Positions 45,801 to 55,846 of a DNA stretch of 64,000 bases are shown in pieces; the stretch's first letter is position 1; every line of letters starts with the position of its first letter. Origin of the DNA: Sphaerulina vaccinii. Lineage: Eukaryota > Ascomycota > Dothideomycetes > Mycosphaerellales > Mycosphaerellaceae. The notes beneath the pieces were generated by a model. The model was not told where the DNA came from, searched no databases, and worked only from the letters and a program-made list of their open reading frames with translations. A program made the translations under genes and the position numbers. Location: NCBI GenBank assembly GCA_022570795.1, contig JAKUDP010000004.1, positions 1,488,001 through 1,552,000 of the forward strand, given 5' to 3'.

Positions 45801-45927
45801 GAGATGGCGAAGGGTCCGTTTTGCGCACTGGTCTGGGAGGAACCAGAGGCTGATCATTGCGGACAGCTGTTTGAGCAGTCTGCTGAGTATTCCGCTGCGG
45901 GCGCGGAGGAATATTCGGTGTAGACAT
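42867..45927 (-). CDS. AIM21: Aim21-like actin-patch regulator
   Basis: Exons 45927-44937 and 44884-42867 give 1002 aa; the intron is 52 nt (GTTTGT, CTAATC, TTGTAG). Mostly disordered and rich in Pro, Ser, Glu and Lys. Family marks: MSTPNIPPRPQR at the N-terminus and a second PPRPVRK, EEVAYQEYIARMSPKVPT, two FPS(Q/S)D(I/V)WED(A/T)P repeats, AHRFPSSDVWEDTPSSM, three (I/V)P(A/S)(K/R)P motifs, and the late LQGNFMSDLNNRLKLGPQAP, which is the diagnostic Aim21 block. In yeast, Aim21 acts with Tda2 on capping protein to control actin assembly at endocytic patches. The PxxP and PARP motifs would bind SH3 domains. A possible 39-nt in-frame intron near 43280-43320 cannot be excluded. Confidence 0.88.
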
Positions 45928-47734
45928 ATTTGCGGAGAGTCGAATCGTAACGACGGATTTGGTGATTATAATCGCAAAAGGAGGAACTGTATATGTTTAT
46001 TAGTGCCTTGACTCTGCGTTTCCGCCAGCTATGCTATGAAGCTGCGCAAAGCGGAAATGCCAAATGATACAGACAGCGTGGGTGGTCGTCTTTTTGCAGG
46101 TAATACAATGGCAGCCAACGTCAGCAAGCGGCAGGGCGTGGCCGATGTGTCGTGTGTAGCGTAGTCTCTTTTCTGACCAGGCTCTCATACCAAACACATC
46201 ATTCTCATCATGCCGTGCCAGTCTTTCCCGCCGTCCGCGGAGTCCAGTGCTGCCAGGTATTCCTTTGTGCAAGTGACCACCCCATGCGGTCATACATGCA
46301 CGCTCTGATAAGAGAATTCGTGCTTGCGGTGATTGGCTTACTTTCGAGAGCATACAAAAATCAGCAAGTAGTAACAATAGAGGAGGAGGAGGTGTTGGAG
46401 TGGAGGAGTAGGAGGATGGAGAGAGTCGTGAAGAGAGTTGATGAGAGTTGTTGTACGACCGCAGCAAGAGGAAGCACGTAATTGTGGACAATGGGTTGGT
46501 GTCCCAGCATTAAACTGTATCAAATGTGATGCAAAGTTACGAGGCTTTCCACGATCGACGCTACGAAGCTACTGTTCCTCTCTAACCTCTTAGGCCGTCA
46601 ATACCCAATCAGAGATCACTCGATGGTTGCAAAGTCGCGCATGAAAAGAGCCATTTGGGATCTGATATGCACGTTGCTTGCTGTTTGCAGCTTCCTGGAC
46701 CTTGATGAAGCATTCCAGCTGAACAAGGAAAGAGCAAGTTCATCAGTTTGTTATTTTCGGAGCACGAGCACGACAGCACGACAGCACGACAGCACGACAG
46801 CACGACAGCACGACAGCACGACAGCACGACAGCACGACCTTGGATTGGTGACCCACGCGGCCACCAATACCACGGCGTCGTCAGGTGTGGCTTGGGTCAC
46901 AGACTTCATCAAGGTTTTGAGCCACGTTTTGCGGGACTTCATTGTTTGCAGGCGGGGCTGTTTTTCATCATTTCTCACACCGCCAAGGTACGAAGCTCTA
47001 GCACGTTTCTATGGACTGCCGAGCCTCTCGACATGCACAGCATCGGCAGCAGGAGCGCGAAATGCATCACAGCATGTCTTTCACACGAAGCTGCTGTGAA
47101 TTGGCTGTCTTCTGCTCCTCGGACTGGCGGCACATTGATCCTAGCGCGTGCGGACTGCTTCACTGCAGGTCATCAGGTTACACCTTGTCTGTTGGGGATG
47201 TGAAATGCCTCGTGCGGTTCGTGGAGAGTGGCGACATGCAGGAGAATGGTCCGGAGAGCGCCAAAGGACTGTGATGGGATCGCATATGATTTGGCGACAT
47301 CTGGCACCGAGCTGACATCTTTCAAGGTCACATGTGTTGACCATAGATCGAGATTGCCCAGGTCCTCGACCAGCACACTCCAAGCACACGTCCCCGATCG
47401 AGCCCCTAAGACCACAGGTTGGCCATACCCTACACTCTCCATTCGCACGCAAGAGCCCTAAGCTGCCCATGATGGACGAATGTTCGCCAAGGATATTGTT
47501 CATACGTGGACCAAAGGAGTATACACGCAGTATAGAGGAGATTGTGGTCTTTCCAGATATCTGCGAGTGATGAAGATTGAAGACCGTGGGACAAGCACCT
47601 GTCCGTGTCCTTCTTTGCCCGGTGGAACAGGCTCGTATATCCTTCGTCGTGTTGCATGAGGCTGCAGTGCGTTCAAGAGGCAAGTGTTAGTTGAATTGGA
47701 AATGTAAGGTGGAAGCATGGCTGGTGCTGGATGT
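45928..47734. other. Intergenic region, about 1.8 kb
   Basis: 5' flank of AIM21 and repeat-bearing sequence. A perfect 8-bp tandem array lies at 46767-46838 (listed). Frames that cross the array (e.g. 46623-47099 plus) are made by it and have no other support. No RNA gene recognised. Confidence 0.45.
46767..46838. repeat. 8-bp tandem array, nine perfect units
   Basis: AGCACGAC is repeated nine times without a mismatch (72 bp), preceded by a partial AGCACG. Because 8 is not a multiple of three, all three frames through it stay open, giving artificial Thr-Thr-Ala-Arg-Gln-His-Asp-Ser repeats on one strand. Perfect units suggest recent expansion and length polymorphism. Confidence 0.95.
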
Positions 47735-47943
47735 GAATGGGAGGGCGTCGCGGTCGCGCCTGCCTCCTGAATGGGACTTGCAGACATCACCTCTGCTCAT
47801 AATACAGCAACTTGTAATCAGGTCAAAATCCTCTAGTCACGAACATTACGACTTTGGCCCAACCTACATGTATTCACGAATCACGCAACATGGCGACAAC
47901 GCAACGAGGAGCCGTGCTTATCGTGCAGTCTTTCGCGAAGGAC
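47735..47943 (+). repeat. Dispersed repeat, copy A
   Basis: About 209 bp, from AATGGGAGGGCGTCGCGGTCG to TTTCGCGAAGGAC. It matches copies B and C with a few substitutions and indels. It contains two related internal segments (CTCATAATACAGCAACTT and GTCACGAACATTACGACTTT). The right end carries the palindrome TTCGCGAA. It overlaps the 3' end of the C2H2 gene. Confidence 0.8.
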
Positions 47944-48268
47944 GAATACTCCTGCCCCGTTGCGGTGTATTTCCGACAAACCTATATGGGCCACTTCGAT
48001 CAGTTGGAAGGTTAGTCGGCTGGGGATATTGGGATTCAGGGATTGCCACAGGTGCTGGCAGAATTGGTCGATAGCGTCGTGTGCTTTCTCCGATATCTGG
48101 GCCTGGTGCAAGAGTTAACGGCTGAGGTTGATCTGTTGATGCGGATGCGGCTGCCAGTGCTGCTATGGTATGTGCTTGGACATGGTTCTGTAGGGCAGTA
48201 GATCTCGTGTATGCTTTGGTGCAGCCGTCATGAGGGCAGTGGAAGCACTTGTTGGTATTGGTCGCCAT
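47918..48268 (-). CDS. Small C2H2 zinc-finger protein
   Basis: Open frame of 116 aa from the ATG at 48268. One clear finger near the N-terminus: CPHDGC, TKAYTRSTALQN, HVQAH, i.e. Cys-x4-Cys-x12-His-x3-His, with the usual aromatic and Leu at Tyr and Leu positions. The rest is Ala/Pro-rich and disordered and ends RGRSIRPSRKTAR inside repeat copy A, so the C-terminus was probably created by the repeat. The frame extends upstream to 48457, but that part is a hydrophobic leader unlike a transcription factor. It could be a real small regulator, or the surviving finger of a larger decayed gene. Divergent from the GATA-like remnant. Confidence 0.5.
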   Translation of the reverse strand: MATNTNKCFHCPHDGCTKAYTRSTALQNHVQAHTIAALAAASASTDQPQPLTLAPGPDIGESTRRYRPILPAPVAIPESQYPQPTNLPTDRSGPYRFVGNTPQRGRSIRPSRKTAR

Positions 48269-48380
48269 TGTGGTGTCCCAGAGCAGGTCGCTGGCTTGAA
48301 GTTCAGAGCCTGCTATCGAGAAGCGGAAATTGGTTAGAAGGAGGTAGGTGGTAGGCAGCAGCAGAACTTGACCAGCCCAA

Positions 48381-49028
48381 GTGTTGGACACGTCAGACAA
48401 TCCTATATGGCGCAGCGGAGTCGGAAACGGAATCAAAGGGCCAAAGACGCTATGCAATGCATGCTACCGGCGAGGGGTCAGGGCAGAGCAAACGATCCCG
48501 CAGCCCGAGGTCACTACTGCAGCATCACAGATAGCCCTGCAAGTTGCGGATATAATGGAGGAGGTACAAGGTTCCGTGGAGCAACTTGCCCAAGTTCACC
48601 TCGCGTAAGTCGGTATCCTCATAGAGGAGGCATCTTCCACCAGAATTCGATTATGCTAATCAGAGTCTTCTACTAGGGAAGCTAAGGAGCTTGAAAGGCT
48701 TCGTGGCCGGGTTACGGAGCTCGAAGCCGCGAACGAGGGGCAAGACAGGCGTATGGCAGAGATGAGTACGCAACTGGAGCAATTGCAACAACAACTCGGC
48801 CGGAAGAGCAAGAAGCGCAGCGGACCTTCGGATGACGACAACGACGAGTCCACCAAGAAGAAGAGAAAGAAGGCGCCCAAGGACAAGAGCGCGAAGAACA
48901 AGAAGAAAAGGAAGGACAAGGCAGAGAAGCGGACGCCGAAAGCAGGGGATGAATCTGGTATTGAAGATAAAATGGGAAGGCGTCGCGGTCGCGCCTGCCT
49001 CCCGAAAAGACATCACCTCTGGTCATGA
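48381..49028 (+). pseudogene. GATA-type finger / coiled-coil remnant
   Basis: Exons 48381-48604 and 48677-49028 are joined by a good intron (GTAAGT, GCTAATC, CTAG). The first exon contains TSDNPIWRSG and GPKTLCNACYRRGVR, the second half of a GATA zinc finger. The first Cys pair is not in frame: a TGT that could serve lies in another frame just upstream (about 48380), and no ATG precedes the finger in frame. After the intron comes a coiled coil (ELERLRGRVTELEAAN ... LEQLQQQLG) and a very Lys-rich tail (KKKRKKAPKDKSAKNKKK), ending within repeat copy B. Either an unseen upstream exon supplies the start and Cys pair, or the gene is broken. Confidence 0.5.
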
Positions 49029-49122
49029 ACACTACGACTTTGACTCAACCTATTCACGAACCACGCAAGATGGCGACAACACAACGAGGAGCCGTGCTTA
49101 TCGCGCAGTCCTTCGCGAAGGA
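48968..49122 (+). repeat. Dispersed repeat, copy B
   Basis: About 155 bp, from AAAATGGGAAGGCGTCGCGG to CCTTCGCGAAGGAC, same orientation as copy A. It shares GGCGTCGCGGTCGCGCCTGC and AACGAGGAGCCGTGCTTATC exactly with copy A and lacks about 50 bp of the centre. It supplies the last codons of the GATA-like remnant. Confidence 0.8.
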
Positions 49123-49374
49123 CAGTGCCCATACACGGACCGGGAGTAAGACAGCTCAGTCTGATTAAGATCGTCATATATCGTATTATCTACGAGTAAT
49201 GAGGACCACGGTGCAAGCACACGATTACCTAGCAGAGACAGACGACGCGATACTGCGATATGCGTTCCCAATCGGTGCACAAGCATAAATCGAGCGAATC
49301 ATAGCGTACCTTGCGTATGCTCCCACACTCATTCAGCAGAATATGTCAGCACGTGGACGTGGTCAGGCGACAGA

Positions 49375-49932
49375 GTGCGTGCAGAAACAGTCGTTGCCCG
49401 CTTCCATAGCATCAAGTACTGGTGTAGAAGGCTTCGCGACCCATCTGCAGAGACAATCGATCAAGCTCGGCTCTGCGAACGCAAGAATCAGCTCCTCACG
49501 AAACTGGCGCGAGAAACCGACACTCTGAATGCTGCTGCTTTCAACAGAATGTATCTATGCCGTTGGGACGTTCTGTACTTTATCGCCAACGTGCCTCGAT
49601 GTCTCTCGCGCATCTCGGATTCTGTTTCGGGATTACTAGTGGAATTCGGCCAAGTCTGTGGAATAGAGGAAAAGAACCAGACAGGGCAATTAAGTGGAGA
49701 GGTTCCAAACTCTACCGCTCTACAACCCACGGACCCGCGGATTCGTCGCGACAATGGGAAGGCGTGCCTGCCTCCCGAGCGAGACTTGCAGACTTCACCT
49801 CTGCTCATGAACACTACAACTTGTGATCAGGTCAAAATCTTCTCCGTCGATGGACGAAGACCGTGCTATTGCGTCTCCAGACAGAGCGGGCTGAATTCTG
49901 TCCCAGTCTTCAACAGACCTCCCGACGTCTGA
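49375..49932 (+). other. Open reading frame of doubtful status
   Basis: 185 codons from an alternative start; the first half (FHSIKYWCRRLRDPSAETI, then NRMYLCRWDVLYFIANVP) reads like ordinary protein, while the C-terminal third runs through repeat copy C. No domain recognised and no splice structure. It may be a remnant of a gene interrupted by the repeat, or chance. The surrounding 49123-50501 holds nothing else I can support. Confidence 0.25.
49752..49875 (+). repeat. Dispersed repeat, copy C
   Basis: About 124 bp, same orientation as A and B. Starts ACAATGGGAAGGCG, lacks the GTCGCGGTCGCGCC block, then matches copy A through GACTTGCAGAC.TCACCTCTGCTCAT and ATCAGGTCAAAATC. The right third is degenerate. 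Confidence 0.7.
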
Positions 49933-50501
49933 TCGCATGTCACGATTCGCAGATCGGCAGACAGTCTAATAACTTCGGCGTACATGTTTCTCATCCCTTG
50001 ATCGATAATCCTGAGCGCATCGGAGACCTCACGGACGATCACGAGGAGGACGAGCACACCACCTATGAACAGCAACGAAGTTTACGAGACCTGTAGAGTA
50101 TGCTTCGAGGTACTTGGGGAACGGCTGATCAACGCACGAACTCTTCCTGCCGATGGTTAGATAAGTCACCTCAGCTAACGGGAATTGCGAGTCAGCCATA
50201 TGCCATATGCTTAGTTCCTTGACATCTGCCATTATGTTGATATCAGCACGTACGGAGCCTCACTGTGGAGTCCCACATATGCTAGGTACCTCGCTCAGTA
50301 CATGAATACTGTGGGTATCAATGCCTGCTGCAGGTACAAATCGAGCTCGCCTCGGGGCAGCTCGACGCTGACCGCATACGCTGCACGCTTTACCTACCTC
50401 TCGTGTCATGGATCACCATATGCAGTATGCGCTGTACCGTTGGAGTCCAACAAGTCTTGCTCAGAACTGTGATCCTGCTCTTATCAACACATCTCTCAAA
50501 C

Positions 50502-51643
50502 ATGGCGATACTCTCTTTGCGTGCTTTCCAAGTGCCATTGAAGCGACAAATAATTCACAGATTCTTCTCACAAAGCTCTTCCTCAGCTGTGAAGTCGTTC
50601 ACGCTCAATACCGGTGCCAAGATACCGAGTATTGGTCTGTGGACCTTTCAAGATCCAGATCAGCAGGAAGATGCTGTAGCCAGCGCCTTGAAGCTAGGCT
50701 ATCGCCACATCGATACCGCCAGAGTGTAAGCTGCTCCTCACGTCTCCACTTCCGAAAAAATCTTGCTGACTTTGCCTCCAGATACGACACCGAGCTACAA
50801 GTCGGCGCTGGCATCCGAAGAAGCGGCGTGCCTCGAGGAGACATTTTCTTGACAACCAAACTCTGGTCCAACTCGCACTATCCAGAAGATGTCGAAGCCG
50901 CTCTTGACGAGTCCTTAGCCGATCTGAGAACCGACTATCTCGATCTATTCCTGATCCACTACCCAGCAACTTTCAAACGTGGAAAAGCCAGATTCCCGCG
51001 CGAAGATGCTTCAGGTGATATGTTAATGGGTGAGACAAGTTACATCGACACTTGGCTCGCTATGGAAAGGCTTCTAAGCACTGGGAAGGTGAAAGCGATC
51101 GGGATGTCAAACTTCAGTAGAGGGGAAATGGAGAATGTGTTGGAGAAAGGGACTGTAGTGAGTTGCAATCCACAATTGTTTGTCCAGATGTTGTCAGTAC
51201 TGACAATGTGTGATCAGAAACCTGCTGTCCACCAAATGGAACTTCACCCGTATCTCGCTCAACATACCTTCGCAGAATGGCACCAGGAGCAAGGTATTCA
51301 GATGGTCCAATTCAGTCCTTTTGCAAATCAGAATACCTTCTATAAGCATGGTCAGAACATGCCGACATTACTGCAAGATTCAATCTTGCATGAGATCGGG
51401 GCAAAGTATGGGAAATCTGCCGCGCAGGTTGCTCTGGGCTGGGGTATTTCGAAGGGTCGATGTGTTATTCCTAAGAGTACTGTGCCGTGGGAGCAGGAGC
51501 AGAATTTGCAAAGTTCTGATTTTGATCTCATGCCCGAGGATGTGAGGTTGATTGACGCGATGGATAAGAAGTTGAGGTTCAACCTGAAGGGCTTGAATTA
51601 TGGCTGGAAGTTGTATAGTGATCTGGAGGGCATCGATCCTTGA
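50502..51643 (+). CDS. Aldo-keto reductase
   Basis: NAD(P)H-dependent carbonyl reductase. Exons 50502-50725, 50782-51157 and 51218-51643 (341 aa). The N-terminus (MAILSLRAFQVPLKRQIIHR) is basic and amphipathic, suggesting mitochondrial targeting; the barrel starts at FTLNTGAKIPSIGLWTF. Catalytic tetrad: Asp71, Tyr76, Lys101 and His134 (HIDTARVY, LTTKLW, LIHYP). Cofactor-site elements GMSNFS and VIPKSTVPWEQEQN are seen. Intron 2 (51158-51217, GTGAGT with TACTGAC) is exactly 60 nt with no stop, so reading straight through adds 20 spurious residues between KGTV and KPAVHQMELHPYL. The substrate is unknown. No neighbour makes an obvious pathway. Confidence 0.92.
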
Positions 51644-51820
51644 TAGGAATCAAGGACAAATGAGGGGCGGTAGGTTGGTCTGTGAAACTTCTGGTTCCTA
51701 TAGTATGTCTGGCAGCTCTTCTATGCCATCAGTCTTCTCGATTATGCAGTTTTCGCTTCGCCAGAACGCTAAGATTCAATCACTTTTAGTACAGTCAGTC
51801 GCCGGGTCTCTCAGAGCTAC

Positions 51821-53287
51821 TCATGCTTCATTCGAGAGACCTTCGCTCTCCACATACGTCGCCATCCTCTCCTTCTTCACATCACGACTCGCAGCCTTCG
51901 CCTTGAGCGCAGCACGAATATCATCAACTGATCTATGCTCCCACGCCCTGAACTCCATGCCACTTAGTGGCCACAAAGGCTTCGAATGGGCGTGGCGCAT
52001 CCAAGTCTCATTGTCCAGAGGTGCAGGCGATGCGGTCAAGGCATCGATATCGTTGGCGAGCTCGTGGCAGAAAGAGTCCAGAGGCAAGTCGTTGACGTCC
52101 ATTCCAAACGGATTCTCCAGCTCACGACCAATCTGTGCTAGTCCGAGGATGATGTAGCCGGCGATGATCGTAGCAGGAATGGCTACCCAATCTAATGTTG
52201 TCACTAGCTGGAATGGCAGCAGGAGGACGTATGCCCAGGTGATTTGCGCAATGGAGATGCTGTAAGCTACCGGAAGTGGCGTGTTGACGACACGTTCTGT
52301 GCCAGTGAGGACATCGGAAAGGTTGAACATCATGTTCATCGACTGTACTTGGTGGACACCAATCGTCAGTGTTCCGTTCTGGTAAAGGTTCTCGATGTAG
52401 GCACTGAGATAGGTAAGGATCTCCAAGGGAGTGTTGCCCAGGTTATCCTTCGAGCGCTTGAGCAGCTTTCGCGGGTTCGACTCTGCCATTGGAACTCCGA
52501 GGAATTGACCCATTGACTTCATCTTAGAATGCCTACGCTCGTGCAAATTCTCCTGCTCGGCATCTCCAGCTAGAGTGTGAAGGTTGCCCAGCAGTGGTGC
52601 GAGGTCCGGATAGTCGGTGGAAGGCTCGAATCGGAGACGATGCTTCAATGCCACAGCGAATGCATTGATGAGCTGGAGAGCTGAGATCTTGGCCAACAAG
52701 TCCTGCTTGCCAAGTGCTTCGGACTCCGAGTGTCTCTCCTGAGCGTGCACCCAGATCAACCTTGACAAAGCTCTCCCATTGAGAAGAAGCTGCGCCCAAT
52801 ATCTTCTTCCTTCAGCGAACCTCTCGTATGCAGTGGTGGACCGGAAGGACAGTGCCAAACCGACCACGAAACCCAGCACTGTCAGGAGAACAGAGTTGAC
52901 AGCGAGAGAGTGCACCAAGTTGTGTATGCAGGTAATTAGAGTTGCCCAACCAGCTAGAAAGGAGAGTGGTAGAATCATCTTTGGCATGACACTTCCATGC
53001 ATTCGCATGAACTGCGGCCATTTCGAATGTCTGTTGATGTCTCGAGGTCCTCGGAAGTAGTCCTCAACGTCCACACTGTGGTGGGTCGGCATGTGATACA
53101 TCGGTCGTGGCACAAATGGCTCGTCTTTGTGGCTCGTGGTCGGTGACCCATCTGATGATGCTGGAGGGCTGCCCTTCTCGATTTCTGCTTCTGGGAGTGC
53201 TGTCGTTGTTCTCTCTTGCGTAGCCATATCGATGGCTTCGGTCTGGCTCTGGTTCTGGTTGGAGGCCATGGTGGCAATGGTGGCCAT
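51821..53287 (-). CDS. Bestrophin-like anion channel (UPF0187)
   Basis: Single exon, 488 aa. Disordered N-terminus (1-75), then a bestrophin-type core: a soluble segment ending WPQFMRMHGSVMPKM, helices ILPLSFLAGWATLITCI and SVLLTVLGFVVGLALSFRS, TTAYERFAEGRRYWAQ, IN-AFAVALKHRLRFE, and later LPVAYSISIAQITWAYVLLL, TIIAGYIILGLAQIGRELEN and PFGMDVNDLPLDSFCHELA. The NPFG-x-D-x-NDLPLD block is the family's signature. These channels conduct chloride in plasma or internal membranes. The first two in-frame ATGs (53287, 53269) are six codons apart; which is used is unclear. The 3' end faces the aldo-keto reductase, 177 bp away. Confidence 0.9.
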   Translation of the reverse strand: MATIATMASNQNQSQTEAIDMATQERTTTALPEAEIEKGSPPASSDGSPTTSHKDEPFVPRPMYHMPTHHSVDVEDYFRGPRDINRHSKWPQFMRMHGSVMPKMILPLSFLAGWATLITCIHNLVHSLAVNSVLLTVLGFVVGLALSFRSTTAYERFAEGRRYWAQLLLNGRALSRLIWVHAQERHSESEALGKQDLLAKISALQLINAFAVALKHRLRFEPSTDYPDLAPLLGNLHTLAGDAEQENLHERRHSKMKSMGQFLGVPMAESNPRKLLKRSKDNLGNTPLEILTYLSAYIENLYQNGTLTIGVHQVQSMNMMFNLSDVLTGTERVVNTPLPVAYSISIAQITWAYVLLLPFQLVTTLDWVAIPATIIAGYIILGLAQIGRELENPFGMDVNDLPLDSFCHELANDIDALTASPAPLDNETWMRHAHSKPLWPLSGMEFRAWEHRSVDDIRAALKAKAASRDVKKERMATYVESEGLSNEA

Positions 53288-54302
53288 AGTGGCAATGGTG
53301 TCGTGATGAAGCTGTTCGATTCGAGCTGTGGTGAAATGCTGTCAATGAGCTTTTGGTGATGATGACGCAGCTAAGAAGACGCGTTCCAGTAAGGGAGAGT
53401 GGTGAAGACAAAGAGAACGAGCGACTCTTAACCACGAATTCGCAAGTCAGGTGGCCAGACTTGAGAAGATCAAGGAAGATGGAGCTTTGAAGAGCAACTC
53501 CACAGTCCGGCAGCCGAGAAGATCGGCTTTGGAGCTCTTATACTTACAGCAAGGTCGGATAGAATTGTTTCATCTGTGCGTCGAAGGTGTCGCGTCAAGA
53601 AGAAACGAGGCTCTATGAGGCTTTTAGCGTGGCTTGGCCGTGCCTGCCGCGCCTCCCCTGCTTCGGACCTTCCCTCCCGACCAATCAAACATCGATGAAC
53701 TTTTCAGTATTTGCCAGTCTTTCTTTGCTTTCCACAGAGCAACACCCATTCGATGGCTTCTGGGGGACTAGAGCGCACAACCGGCGTCTCACAATGTTAC
53801 AGGCGCTACAACACGAACTGAGCGTCTTACGCGTGTTCTGCAATCGTCAGGAGACTGCATATCTTTGACACATCGGCGTGCTTGGCGAAGCGTGTAAATA
53901 GCACGGCGTACGGATCCCTGCTGACGAGTCAAACTTCACCGATGGATGCTCATCTGGCAGAAAGGCGGCAAAAAGATCTGCCTCGTATAAGGAAAGTGCA
54001 CGATCGAGTGTTCCCAGATCAAAAATAGCGATGACTTTCTTTTCACGTACTTCGTTACCTATTCTCCAATGTGCGTGGAAGCTGTATATCGATTGATCTG
54101 GAGGGCATTGATGCTTGATGGGCAGCTGCATGCAGTCAGACCTTGGAAAGTCGTTTTCAACTTTGCATTGCTTGCATCTACGTGAGTACACCAGGCCAGG
54201 CCATAGCATCTCCGGGCCAGAGTGTGTTGCTACTGAGCTCGTTCCTAGCCTAGAGGTGCTTCCAGATGTTTGTCTCCTCAGCGCGAGCCTGGTGATTGTC
54301 TG
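53288..54302. other. Intergenic region, about 1 kb
   Basis: 5' flank of the bestrophin gene and 3' flank of the aminotransferase. Open frames of 60-120 codons without motifs. Nothing supported. Confidence 0.4.
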
Positions 54303-55709
54303 CTATACTTCTTCACGGCATCTCATCTCTTGCTCTCTTTCGACCTCATCGAGAACCTGAAACATCCTGTCCAGCCCAAGCTGCAACTCCGCGCGTGGAG
54401 TCGCGAACGTGATACGATAGTGGCCATACTTCTCCGCAGCGAAAGTAGCACCCATAGCGATCCATACTTTAGCCTTAGCTAAACGCCAATTCAATGACAG
54501 TTCTGCATCTTCCGTGTCGTGCTCGAGACACCTGCTTAGATCGACCCAGACACATACGCCAGAAGATGCAGCTTCGTAGGGTATGTTGTGCTCGGACAAT
54601 CGCTTCGTCGTATAGTCGTATGCTTCTGAGAGTCGTCGCCTCATTTCTGGAAAGTGCCAGTCGAGAAATTCGTGGTCGCTGAGTATGCTGAGCCAGACAT
54701 GTTCGGCTAGCTGGCTAGGTCTTGTGAAGCCAGCAATGGACTTGAATGCTGAGAGCAGTTCTTTGTTATAAGGAGATATGAGACTGCCGATCCTGACTCC
54801 GTTCGCGCCAAAGTCTTTCGACATGGCGTATATGACATGAACGAGGGCAGGATTGATATATCTCTTCAGGTCGAGACTCAGTATACTGATGAACGGAGGC
54901 GGTTCTGGAAAGTCCTGGCTCGAAAACCATGATTGGGCATAAACTTCGTCTGCCAGCAGATGTATATTGTGTTTGCCACAGAACCGTAAGAAAGCTATCA
55001 ATGCTTGTTTACTGTATGGCCTTCCAAGTGGGTTATGAGGGTTGGCCAGTAGTATTGCTCGAATCGTCGTGCCAGATGCCTCAGCCTCGACCAGTGCCTT
55101 CTCGTACTGCCGGACTGCCTGCGCGCTAACAGGATCGACATCTTCCATGGGGACCCGGATCAAGTTGACCTTCGAGCTGTAAGGTATGTCGTGGAAGAAG
55201 CCTGTGTACAGTGGCTGACTGAGCAGAATGCCGTCTCCAGGTTCTCCTACACAGAACGCGAAGTTACTAACCGCACTGCCCGCTCCATTACACATGCAGA
55301 TGTGGTCGTCCTCGATTGGGGTATGAGGCAGGAAGATATCGTTCACATAGGATGCGATGTGCCTTCGCAACGCAGTGGTACCAGTGGGTCCTTCACCATA
55401 GGTTAGATGCCAAGGTGTGATGTTGAAGTGCTTATTGATATGTGCAGTGACCTCGTCTCGCATCAATTTGTTCTCGGCAATGGCCAGCGCTACGACGCCA
55501 TCTGGGTTCGTGATCGGATCATACTGATCGTTGTACACGGCCGAGCGTACCTCACTCAGCTTGTTGGGTATCAAATTCTCCTTCACCCGGCTCGAGATGT
55601 ATGGTGTGGTACTGGCAAGAGCATTTTGAGGAGAGCCAGTCAAAATCTGCGTGGCGAGCTGCCAGACGTCGCTGGACGCAACAAAGTCAAGGAGGCCGCG
55701 CATGACCAT
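54303..55709 (-). CDS. ACC-synthase-like PLP aminotransferase (class I/II)
   Basis: Fold-type I PLP enzyme of 468 aa, single exon. Seen: YDPITNPDGVVALAIAENKL (typical ACC-synthase-like opening), LTYGEGPTGTTALRRHIAS, NGAGSAVSNF (PLP phosphate binding), LANPHNPLGRPYS (Asn), LLADEVYAQSWF (Asp264, Tyr) and YAMSKDFGANGVRIG, in which Lys298 is the Schiff-base lysine, followed by the Arg that binds the substrate carboxylate. Fungal members include ACC synthase homologues and aminotransferases of metabolite clusters, so the exact reaction is open. The start at 55709 is preferred; MRGLLDF two codons on is equally possible. The downstream gene on the same strand (SDR) begins at 56752, with this gene's promoter in the 137-bp gap. 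Confidence 0.88.
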   Translation of the reverse strand: MVMRGLLDFVASSDVWQLATQILTGSPQNALASTTPYISSRVKENLIPNKLSEVRSAVYNDQYDPITNPDGVVALAIAENKLMRDEVTAHINKHFNITPWHLTYGEGPTGTTALRRHIASYVNDIFLPHTPIEDDHICMCNGAGSAVSNFAFCVGEPGDGILLSQPLYTGFFHDIPYSSKVNLIRVPMEDVDPVSAQAVRQYEKALVEAEASGTTIRAILLANPHNPLGRPYSKQALIAFLRFCGKHNIHLLADEVYAQSWFSSQDFPEPPPFISILSLDLKRYINPALVHVIYAMSKDFGANGVRIGSLISPYNKELLSAFKSIAGFTRPSQLAEHVWLSILSDHEFLDWHFPEMRRRLSEAYDYTTKRLSEHNIPYEAASSGVCVWVDLSRCLEHDTEDAELSLNWRLAKAKVWIAMGATFAAEKYGHYRITFATPRAELQLGLDRMFQVLDEVEREQEMRCREEV

Positions 55710-55846
55710 TGAAGAGATGCAATACAGCTATACATGTTATAGTCATGATGCTGTCGTTGATGCTAATTTGATGAGCATGTTTCTGGCGCGAGACGCGCTA
55801 CAACCTTGATGGACTCTGCGGAGCTTCGTCCGGCCCTCGCTCTTGC

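Noticed and set aside
46623..47203. Two plus frames across the AGCACGAC array
   Set aside because: Open only because an 8-bp repeat without stops is read in all frames.
47500..47790. 96-codon minus frame and the similar-looking starts at 49016 and 49814
   Set aside because: Their shared N-termini come from the dispersed repeat, not from a gene family.
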